Shown piece by piece: positions 49,773 to 57,708 of a DNA stretch of 64,000 bases. Source of the DNA: an uncultured Pelagibacteraceae bacterium (GTDB lineage Bacteria; Pseudomonadota; Alphaproteobacteria; Pelagibacterales; Pelagibacteraceae); NCBI GenBank assembly GCA_902538745.1, contig CACBGP010000001.1, forward strand, positions 1 through 64,000, in the 5' to 3' direction. The position numbers and the translations under genes were made by a program. Under the pieces are notes generated by a model that saw only the letters and a list, made by a program, of their open reading frames with translations, was not told where the DNA came from and made no database searches. Position 1 is the stretch's first letter. Every line of letters begins with the position of its first letter.

Positions 49773-50649
49773 CTACAGGATTTTTTAGTATGCCTTTATA
49801 AAAGTCGATTCTTCTATCTCTTAAAAAGGGCCAATGTTCTCTAGTGGTATCAATTTTTTTGTAATCTATTTCACGGATTAATATTTCCTCTTTTTTATTG
49901 CCCAGTTCTCCAATTATTTCTCCACTTGGATCAATTATCATTGAGTTTCCCCAAAACTCTATTTTTTTATTTCCTTTTTTTTCAACACCAACTCTGTTTA
50001 CTGCAACGACGTAAGTACCGTTTGCAATTGCGTGAGATTTTTGCATTGTGATCCAAGAGTTTAATTGAGTTTTTCCAAATTCCCTTTTTTCTTTAGGATG
50101 CCAACCAATAGCAGTAGGGTAAAAAATTATTTGTGCACCTTTTAGTGCAGTCAATCTTGCAGCCTCAGGAAACCACTGATCCCAACATATCAAAGGTCCA
50201 ATTTTACCAAACTTAGTTTTTACAGATTTAAAACCTAAATCGCCAGGAGTGAAATAAAATTTCTCATAATAACCTGGATCATCTGGAATATGCATTTTTC
50301 TATACTTAGATAAAATTTTACCTTTTTCATTAATAACGATACTAGTATTATGATAGAAACCGTGCGTTTTTTTTTCAAATAATGAAATCATTAATACTAT
50401 TTGTAATTCTTTTGCTAATTCACAAAATATTTTTGTAGTTTTACCCGGAATTTTTTCTGCTAGCTTAAAATTAGAATGACTTTCTGTTTGACAAAAATAA
50501 CTTGATAAAAACAGTTCTGGCATACAAATTATCTTAGCTTTTTTTGACGCTGCTTTCTTTATATTTTTTATAGCTGAAATTAAATTTTTTTTAAAATTAT
50601 CTGAAATTTTACTCTGAATAATTCCAATTTTTACTTTTTTGATCATCAA
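49765..50649 (-). CDS. aguB: N-carbamoylputrescine amidase (nitrilase superfamily)
   Basis: CMPELFLSSYFCQ, KYRKMHIPDDPGYYEKFYFTPGDLGF, IGPLICWDQWFPEAARLTALKGAQIIFYPTAIGW; pairs with aguA. Confidence 0.92.
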   Translation of the reverse strand: MMIKKVKIGIIQSKISDNFKKNLISAIKNIKKAASKKAKIICMPELFLSSYFCQTESHSNFKLAEKIPGKTTKIFCELAKELQIVLMISLFEKKTHGFYHNTSIVINEKGKILSKYRKMHIPDDPGYYEKFYFTPGDLGFKSVKTKFGKIGPLICWDQWFPEAARLTALKGAQIIFYPTAIGWHPKEKREFGKTQLNSWITMQKSHAIANGTYVVAVNRVGVEKKGNKKIEFWGNSMIIDPSGEIIGELGNKKEEILIREIDYKKIDTTREHWPFLRDRRIDFYKGILKNPVDE

Positions 50650-51690
50650 TCAAAATATTTTGGAAAAGTTTTTTCTATCTCTATTTTTCCACTCACCTGT
50701 GTGATAAGCATTACTTGCAATCAACGGTAAAACAGATGTTGCTTCAGCAAAAACCATTTGTTCTTTAGTTGTATCGACTTTACCCCACGAACTTGCTTCT
50801 TTAAGTGTTGAGCTGCTACAAGCGCCATCTCTTGAATCTGCAACTGTAATTTGCACAGCATATTTATGCATATCTACGTTTTTACCTAAAAGTTCAGCAC
50901 ATATAACAGTATCCTGAATAAAATTTTTTGGAACTCCACCACCAATCATAAACAATCCAGAACCTTTAGATTTAATCTTTATTTCAGTTAATTCTCTAAA
51001 TTCTTTAATAGAGTCTATTGTGATGTGATTATTAGGGTTTCTTTCTTGATGCATTACTAGACCAAAACCTGCACTGGAGTCTGTAAATGCTGGGCAGAAA
51101 ATTGGAACATTATTATCATACGCTGTTTCTATTAAAGAACCCTTCTTCTTTGCATTTGATTTTAAATATTTTCCAATTTCTTTTATAAACTCTCTTGATG
51201 TATAAGCTTTAGGTTGTAACTTGTCAGCTATTTCACCTATTATTTTATCACACATTTGAAGTTCTTCTTCATCAATGTAAGTATCATAAATCCTATCTAT
51301 GTAGTTATTTCTCAACTCATTATCATTCTGGTACTGAGAACCCTGATAATGTTTAAATCCAAGCGCCTCAAAAAAATCCATGTCAATTATTGATGCACCA
51401 GTTGCTACAATTGCATCGACCATATTATACTTCACCATATCTCGGTAAATATGCATACATCCAGCTGCAGAAGTAGATCCAGCTAAGGTTAGAAATATTG
51501 TGCAATCCTTATCTTTCAACATATCATTATATATTTCAGATGCATTTGCTGTTTCTCTTGAAACAAAAGACATTTTTTTCATGGAAGAAATAATTTTTCT
51601 AGAGTCAAATGAGGTAATATCTATATGCTCAACTGGGCTTTTAAGAAAATCTTTTTTGCTATTATGGCCGAGGTTTTTTTTTTCAGACAT
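50650..51690 (-). CDS. deoxyhypusine-synthase-like protein, probable (homo)spermidine synthase (SpeY-type)
   Basis: DHS family: LTLAGSTSAAGCMHIYRDMVKYNMVDAIVATGASIIDMDFFEALG, PIFCPAFTDSSAGFGLV, GGGVPKNFIQDT, and SSWGKV, matching the DHS catalytic-Lys motif SWGK. Confidence 0.88.
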   Translation of the reverse strand: MSEKKNLGHNSKKDFLKSPVEHIDITSFDSRKIISSMKKMSFVSRETANASEIYNDMLKDKDCTIFLTLAGSTSAAGCMHIYRDMVKYNMVDAIVATGASIIDMDFFEALGFKHYQGSQYQNDNELRNNYIDRIYDTYIDEEELQMCDKIIGEIADKLQPKAYTSREFIKEIGKYLKSNAKKKGSLIETAYDNNVPIFCPAFTDSSAGFGLVMHQERNPNNHITIDSIKEFRELTEIKIKSKGSGLFMIGGGVPKNFIQDTVICAELLGKNVDMHKYAVQITVADSRDGACSSSTLKEASSWGKVDTTKEQMVFAEATSVLPLIASNAYHTGEWKNRDRKNFSKIF

Positions 51691-52874
51691 TAAGCAACTA
51701 ATATGGCTTTATTAGCGTCTTTCCCATATAGACTCATTATTGGATTATCTTCAACTTCATAAATTTCATTAGAGAAGAAACCATTAAATTCTGTTCTAAA
51801 TGTAAGACCATACGCACCAAGCTGACCAAGCTCAATATAATCATTTTCTTTAATATTATTGGGTAAAACAAAAGGACCTTTCATGTAATCCATACTGTCA
51901 CAAGTTGGACCATAAAAATCAAAGGCTGTTAACTTTTTAGAAATTATTTTATTAGAACTTTCTTTAATTAATTTTGACGGGAAAACTATATTTGGTGTTC
52001 CAGCATCAAAAAGAGTGCCATAAGTACCATCATTAATATAAAGCTTTTGTTTTTTTCTTAAGTTTACTCTAACAATTGTTGATCCACTTTCGGCAACTAA
52101 TGCTCTTCCTGGTTCACATATGATTTCAGGTAAATTATTTAATTTTAAGTTATCTAAACTCATTTTTATTTCTTGAAAATAATTATCTAATGATTGCGGA
52201 ACTAAATCTGGGTATATAGTTGGAAATCCTCCACCAACATTTATGTATTCTGGTACAATTTTTGTTTTCTTAATTATATTACCTATCTCAGCTATTCCTT
52301 TTGTGTAAGAAATTGGATGCATACATTGTGATCCAACATGAAAACTCAAGCCAATTTTTTTTGCATATTGTTTTGCAAGTCTCAATAATCCACTAGCCTC
52401 ATTGTTCATGGCTCCAAATTTTTTTGATAAGTCTATTTCTGCGTGTTCATTTGATACTGCAACCCTTACAAAAATTTCAAGATCTTTAGCATTTTTAGTG
52501 CTCTCAATTATTTTTATTAATTCTTCTTTAGTATCTAGTGCAAACGTTTTTACGCCATACTTAAAATAAGCCTCTTCTACATCCTCACGACTTTTCACCG
52601 TGTGCATAAAAGAACATTTTGCGCTTTGGCTAAATTTTCTAACAGACTTAATTTCTGATATTGATGCAACATCAAATTCACTGATACCACTTTTTACGAG
52701 AGTTTTAATTACTTCTGGATGAGGATTTGTTTTAACGGCATATAAAATTCTACCGGGAAATTTTTTTTGAAAAAACTTTGATGCAGAAAGAATTGATTTC
52801 TTTCTTATACAATAGACTGGTTTATCTGGTTTCAGCTGATTTACTAAATTTTCAACTGATGTAAATTTTTGCAT
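51690..52874 (-). CDS. fold-III (alanine-racemase-like) ornithine decarboxylase
   Basis: RILYAVKTNPHPEVIKTLVKSGISEFDVASISEI (PLP Lys), SFHVGSQCMHPISY, INVGGGFPTIYPD, EPGRALVAESGSTIVRV, FYGPTCDSMDYMKG. Confidence 0.92.
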   Translation of the reverse strand: MQKFTSVENLVNQLKPDKPVYCIRKKSILSASKFFQKKFPGRILYAVKTNPHPEVIKTLVKSGISEFDVASISEIKSVRKFSQSAKCSFMHTVKSREDVEEAYFKYGVKTFALDTKEELIKIIESTKNAKDLEIFVRVAVSNEHAEIDLSKKFGAMNNEASGLLRLAKQYAKKIGLSFHVGSQCMHPISYTKGIAEIGNIIKKTKIVPEYINVGGGFPTIYPDLVPQSLDNYFQEIKMSLDNLKLNNLPEIICEPGRALVAESGSTIVRVNLRKKQKLYINDGTYGTLFDAGTPNIVFPSKLIKESSNKIISKKLTAFDFYGPTCDSMDYMKGPFVLPNNIKENDYIELGQLGAYGLTFRTEFNGFFSNEIYEVEDNPIMSLYGKDANKAILVA

Positions 52875-52902
52875 TTAAATGCTCCCTCAAAAAAAATTTA
52901 AC

Positions 52903-52932
52903 AAAAAAAAAGCTTTTTATTTAAAAAACTTT
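52903..52932 (-). terminator. terminator-like hairpin in the ornithine decarboxylase leader (possible attenuator)
   Basis: Minus strand AAAGTTTTT-TAAAT-AAAAA(G)CTTT followed by TTTTTT; lies between divergent genes, so no upstream gene needs terminating on this strand. Confidence 0.35.
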
Positions 52933-52948
52933 AATAAATCGAGCAATT

Positions 52949-52994
52949 AATTCAATAGTAAAGCAATGTAAAGAAAATAATACCCTATTGAATT
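52949..52994. repeat. 10-bp perfect inverted repeat with 26-nt spacer in the odc/regA intergenic region
   Basis: AATTCAATAG (52949-52958) and CTATTGAATT (52985-52994). Confidence 0.7.
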
Positions 52995-53021
52995 GTGGAA
53001 AAAAAACACCATATAAACCTT

Positions 53022-53585
53022 ATGAGATCAGACGCTACATTGCAAAATTTAAGTGATTTTGAGAATAAATCGCTATTAATTGTTGATGACGATAACCCTT
53101 TTAGAGAGAGATTGGCTAGGGCAATGGAAAAAAAAGGTTTTGAGGTATTTCAAGCTGAGAGTGTGCAAAAAGGAATAGAATCCGTCAAATCTAAAAAACC
53201 TGGTTTCGCTGTAGTTGATCTAAGGTTAAATGATGGTAATGGATTAGAAGTAGTAAAAGAAATACAATCAAATAACTCATCAAGTAGAATAATAATGTTA
53301 ACTGGCTATGGAAACATCCCTACTGCTGTAGCTGCAATCAAAGAAGGTGCCATAGACTATTTGGCCAAGCCTGCAGATGCCGATGATGTTGAAAAGGCTC
53401 TTTTAGCTGATCCAAACAAAAAGGCAGTTCCACCAGAAAATCCGATGTCAGCTGACAGAGTAAAATGGGAACACATACACAGGGTCTTTGAATTATGTAA
53501 CAGAAATGTCTCTGAAACAGCAAGAAGACTAAAAATGCATAGAAGAACTTTACAACGAATTTTATCTAAAAGATCTCCTAAGTAA
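53022..53585 (+). CDS. regA: RegA/ActR/PrrA-family redox response regulator
   Basis: LLIVDDDNPFRERLARAMEKKGFEV, VVDLRLNDGNGLEVV, LTGYGNIPTAVAAIKEGAIDYLAKPADADDVEKAL, Fis-type HTH NVSETARRLKMHRRTLQRILSKRSP; ATG at 53022 preferred over the GTG at 52995. Confidence 0.93.
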   Translation: MRSDATLQNLSDFENKSLLIVDDDNPFRERLARAMEKKGFEVFQAESVQKGIESVKSKKPGFAVVDLRLNDGNGLEVVKEIQSNNSSSRIIMLTGYGNIPTAVAAIKEGAIDYLAKPADADDVEKALLADPNKKAVPPENPMSADRVKWEHIHRVFELCNRNVSETARRLKMHRRTLQRILSKRSPK

Positions 53586-54129
53586 ATCTCCTAATTTTTA
53601 GTAGTTGTTTTGATAGCACTGTGAGTATCAAGATTTTATAGATTTCTATTAGTAAAAATGGTTTTGCCCCAACTGAGAAAACATCATTAAAAGTCTTATC
53701 GAAACCCATATAATTCCACAGACCTCCTAATCCAAGAATATAAATTAAACTTACCGAAAATAATAAATATAAAAACACAATTATTGGGTCTTTATTTTGA
53801 TTTATATGACCTGCAAAAAATGCAGTAAAAATAAAACCAACTAAGTAACCTCCGGTTGGACCTAAAAGATATCCAATGCCACCACCTTTAGCAAAAACTG
53901 GTAGTCCAAAAGATCCCTCAATCAAATATAAAATAACAGTTAGTGTTGCTAATTTATAACCTAATATAATCCCAAGAAACATAACCACAAAAGTTTGCAT
54001 AGTTGCGGGCACTAAAGTAAATGGAGTTTGTATCTTAGATGATATAGCTAGTAAAGCTGTGCCAATTATTACTAAAATAGCTGATTTGATTATTTTCGTA
54101 TAGTTGATAATGTTTTTAGTAAGTTCCAT
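53578..54129 (-). CDS. bioY: biotin transporter S component BioY
   Basis: TPFTLVPATMQTFVVMFLGIILGYKLATLTVILYLIEGSFGLPVFAKGGGIGYLLGPTGGYLVGF. Confidence 0.95.
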   Translation of the reverse strand: MELTKNIINYTKIIKSAILVIIGTALLAISSKIQTPFTLVPATMQTFVVMFLGIILGYKLATLTVILYLIEGSFGLPVFAKGGGIGYLLGPTGGYLVGFIFTAFFAGHINQNKDPIIVFLYLLFSVSLIYILGLGGLWNYMGFDKTFNDVFSVGAKPFLLIEIYKILILTVLSKQLLKIRRFT

Positions 54130-54175
54130 AAAATAATAATACTCTTATTTTTTTAATAATCTATATTAATTTATA

Positions 54176-56950
54176 ATGAGCAAGATTCAAAAAACAGATC
54201 ACTTTTACTTGATTGATGGATCGGGCTATATATTTAGAGCTTACTATGCTCTTCCGCCTTTAACAAGAAAAAGTGATGGTTTGCCAACCGGAGCTGTAAG
54301 TGGCTTTTGTAGTATGCTTTTTAAACTTCTGGAAGATTCTAAGTCAAAAGAAAATTTACAAAAACCATCTCACTTCGCGGTTATTTTTGACTCAGCCAGA
54401 AAGACATTTCGGAATGAAATTTACAAAGATTATAAAGCTAATAGAGCAGAAGCACCTGACGATTTAGCACCTCAATTCGATTATATTAGAAAGTCTGTAT
54501 TAGCATTTAATTTACCATCAGTTGAGCTAGCTAACTATGAAGCAGATGATTTAATAGCAACCTATACAGATATGATTTTAAAAGTTGGGGCTAAGGTGAC
54601 AATAGTTTCTTCAGACAAAGATTTAATGCAATTATATAAAAAAGGTGTTCGAATTTATGATCCAATGAAAAATAAATTTATTAACGATGAAGATATTCAA
54701 AAAAAATTTGGTGTTACAGCTAATAAGGTAATAGATGTACAAGCATTAGCTGGAGACAGTAGTGATAATGTACCCGGTGTTCCAGGAATTGGTGTAAAAA
54801 CTGCAGCTGAGTTGATAAACAAATATGGAGACTTGGAAACCCTTCTAAAATCTGCAAGTGAGATTAAACAAAACAAAAGAAGAGAAACTTTACTCGAAAA
54901 TGAAGACAAAGCTATAATCAGCAAAAAATTGGTAACATTGAAAAATGATGCTCCAATTGAAAAAAATCTAGAGGAATTTCAGTTAAAACAAATAAATAAA
55001 GAGAAGCTTTATAAATTTTTAAGGGAAATGGAATTCAATAGACTGCTTAGTTCAGCTATCTCAACTTATGGTGAGCCAAATTTTGAGGATAAAAAAAAAG
55101 ATACTAAAATTATTGAAACTCAAGAAAAAATTTCAAATAAGAATTATTTTTTAATAAATGATATAAAAGAAATAGACGATTGGATTAAAGAAGCTGAGCA
55201 GGTTGGAGAGCTTGCTGTTGATACTGAAACAAGTTCTTTAGATCCTCATCAAGCAGATTTGATAGGAATTTCATTAAGTTCAAAAATTGGTAAAGCTTGT
55301 TATATACCCCTTAATCATAATTCTAAAAAAAATATTAATAAGGACCTTGTCCTAAAAAAATTAAAACCTTTACTTGAAGATCCTAGTATTAAAAAAATTG
55401 GTCAAAATATAAAGTTTGATTTTATAGTTCTACTTAATCAAGGCATAAAACTTACCTCAATGGAGGATACAATGCTTATGTCATATGTTCTCGATGCGGG
55501 GAAAAATAGACATAATATGGATACACTATCTGAAATCCATTTAGGTCATAAAACAATAGCTTTTAAAGATTTAGTGGGAACTGGAAAAAAAGAAATAAAT
55601 TTTAGTGAAGTCGATCTTGAAAAAGCAAAAAATTATGCTGCTGAAGATGCTGATATTACTTATAGACTTTATAAAAAATTTTATAAGAGTCTTAAAGATG
55701 AAAAAATGATTACTGTTTACGAACTTTTTGAAAAACCAATGATAAAAATTCTTGCAAATATGGAAATTGAAGGAATTAAAATAGATAATAAGTTCCTTAA
55801 AATTTTATCCTCAAATTTTGAAAAAAAAATTTTAAAGATTCAAAAAGAAGTTTTTAAAATATCAAAAAAAGAATTTAATATTGCATCGCCAAAACAACTT
55901 GGTGAAATTTTGTATAATGAGCTCAAAATTGCTGATCTAAAAAAAACTAAAAAAGGTAGTTTCGCTACTAGTGCGGCGGTATTGGAGGATTTGGCCTTTA
56001 AAGGTCATGAATTTCCACAATTAGTTTTAGATTGGAGACAAATATCAAAATTAAAAAATACTTATTCAGATACTTTGCCAGAGCACATTAATCCTAAAAC
56101 AAAAAGAGTTCATACCTCTTTTTTACTTGCTGCAACTACCACAGGAAGATTAGCTTCTAGTGAACCAAACCTACAAAATATTCCAATAAAGTCTGACGAT
56201 GGCAAAGATATCAGAAAAGCGTTTATAGCAGAGAAAGAACATGCTTTGATCTCGGCAGACTATAATCAAATTGAAATGAGAATTTTAGCGGATATTGCTG
56301 ATGTAAAAGAACTTAAAAAAGCTTTTAAAAATAATGAAGATATACACTCTTTGACGGCAAGTCAGATTTTCAATATTGATATTAGAAAAGTTAATGATGA
56401 CCAGAGAAGAAAAGCAAAAGCAATTAATTTTGGTATTATTTATGGAATTTCACAATATGGATTAGCAAAACAAATTAATGTTTCCAACCATGAAGCAGAA
56501 GAATTTTTGAATTCGTACTTTGCAAAATTTCCTGAAATTAAAGTTTATATGGATAACACTATTAAATTTTGCAGAAAAAGTGGTTTCGTAAATAATATTT
56601 TTGGAAGAAAATCACATTTTGTTAGCATTAATGATAAAAATTATAATGTGAGAAATTTTCAAGAAAGAGCAGCTATAAATGCTCCAATACAGGGATCTGC
56701 GTCTGAAATTATGAGGTTAGCAATGATAAGATTGCACAAAAAACTATTAGAAGAAAAGAATAAAAAAACAAAAATACTATTGCAAATCCATGATGAATTG
56801 ATTTTTGAAACTCCAAAATTTGACGTAAAAAGAATAAGCAAAATAATTATTGATGAAATGACCAGTGTTGTTAACAGCGATCACCATTCTTTTTCGATAC
56901 CTTTAACAGTAGATTTAAATACTGGCGATAATTGGGGATCGCTCCATTAA
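54176..56950 (+). CDS. polA: DNA polymerase I (5'-3' exo, 3'-5' exo and polymerase domains)
   Basis: LIDGSGYIFRAYYALPPL; exo motif LAVDTETSSLDP; pol motifs SADYNQIEMRILADIA, RRKAKAINFGIIYGIS, LQIHDELIFE. Confidence 0.97.
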   Translation: MSKIQKTDHFYLIDGSGYIFRAYYALPPLTRKSDGLPTGAVSGFCSMLFKLLEDSKSKENLQKPSHFAVIFDSARKTFRNEIYKDYKANRAEAPDDLAPQFDYIRKSVLAFNLPSVELANYEADDLIATYTDMILKVGAKVTIVSSDKDLMQLYKKGVRIYDPMKNKFINDEDIQKKFGVTANKVIDVQALAGDSSDNVPGVPGIGVKTAAELINKYGDLETLLKSASEIKQNKRRETLLENEDKAIISKKLVTLKNDAPIEKNLEEFQLKQINKEKLYKFLREMEFNRLLSSAISTYGEPNFEDKKKDTKIIETQEKISNKNYFLINDIKEIDDWIKEAEQVGELAVDTETSSLDPHQADLIGISLSSKIGKACYIPLNHNSKKNINKDLVLKKLKPLLEDPSIKKIGQNIKFDFIVLLNQGIKLTSMEDTMLMSYVLDAGKNRHNMDTLSEIHLGHKTIAFKDLVGTGKKEINFSEVDLEKAKNYAAEDADITYRLYKKFYKSLKDEKMITVYELFEKPMIKILANMEIEGIKIDNKFLKILSSNFEKKILKIQKEVFKISKKEFNIASPKQLGEILYNELKIADLKKTKKGSFATSAAVLEDLAFKGHEFPQLVLDWRQISKLKNTYSDTLPEHINPKTKRVHTSFLLAATTTGRLASSEPNLQNIPIKSDDGKDIRKAFIAEKEHALISADYNQIEMRILADIADVKELKKAFKNNEDIHSLTASQIFNIDIRKVNDDQRRKAKAINFGIIYGISQYGLAKQINVSNHEAEEFLNSYFAKFPEIKVYMDNTIKFCRKSGFVNNIFGRKSHFVSINDKNYNVRNFQERAAINAPIQGSASEIMRLAMIRLHKKLLEEKNKKTKILLQIHDELIFETPKFDVKRISKIIIDEMTSVVNSDHHSFSIPLTVDLNTGDNWGSLH

Positions 56951-57000
56951 TTTAATTTGATTGCCCAAATTAGAACAATTTAGTATTTTTATATTGTAGT

Positions 57001-57708
57001 ATGCACAAACAAACAATTGCTTTGATTGATGATGACAGAAATATACTGACTAGTCTCAGTATAGCTTTAGAAAAAGAGGGTTTTAAAGTTCAAACATATA
57101 TAGATGGTGAGAGTGCGTTAATTGGATTAACAAGGACTCCGCCTGATCTAGCAATCATTGATATAAAAATGCCAAAAATGGATGGAGAAGAATTGTTAAA
57201 AAAATTAAGAAAAAAAACTTCATTGCCAGTGATATTTTTGACTTCCAAAGATGATGAAATAGATGAATTGCTTGGATTGAAGTTAGGAGCAGATGATTTC
57301 GTTAAAAAATCAGGAGGTTTCTCAATAAAAGTATTAATTGAGAGAATAAGAGTTCAATTAAGAAAAAAAGATACCAAAGATACTATTGAAGAAAATAAGA
57401 GTATTATCTCACATGGAAAATTAAAACTAGATCCTTCACAATTAGAATGTGAATGGAACGGTAAACAACTACCTGATAAATTAACTACTACAGAATTTTT
57501 ACTTGTTAAAGAATTAGCAAAAAGACCTGGTATAATCAAAGAAAGAGCTCAGTTGATGGATATTGCTTATAGAGAGGATACAGATATTGAAGACCGCACT
57601 ATTGATAGTCATGTTAAGAGAATAAGAAAAAAATTTAAAAAAGTTGATCCAGATTTTTCAGCTATTGAGACTAGATATGGAAGTGGGTACAGATGGAATG
57701 TTAGCTAA
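57001..57708 (+). CDS. chvI: OmpR-family response regulator ChvI
   Basis: TIALIDDDRNILTSLSIALEKEGFKVQTYIDGESAL, DIKMPKMDGEELL, PVIFLTSKDDEIDELLGLKLGADDF; winged helix DRTIDSHVKRIRKKFK...YGSGYRW. Confidence 0.93.
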   Translation: MHKQTIALIDDDRNILTSLSIALEKEGFKVQTYIDGESALIGLTRTPPDLAIIDIKMPKMDGEELLKKLRKKTSLPVIFLTSKDDEIDELLGLKLGADDFVKKSGGFSIKVLIERIRVQLRKKDTKDTIEENKSIISHGKLKLDPSQLECEWNGKQLPDKLTTTEFLLVKELAKRPGIIKERAQLMDIAYREDTDIEDRTIDSHVKRIRKKFKKVDPDFSAIETRYGSGYRWNVS

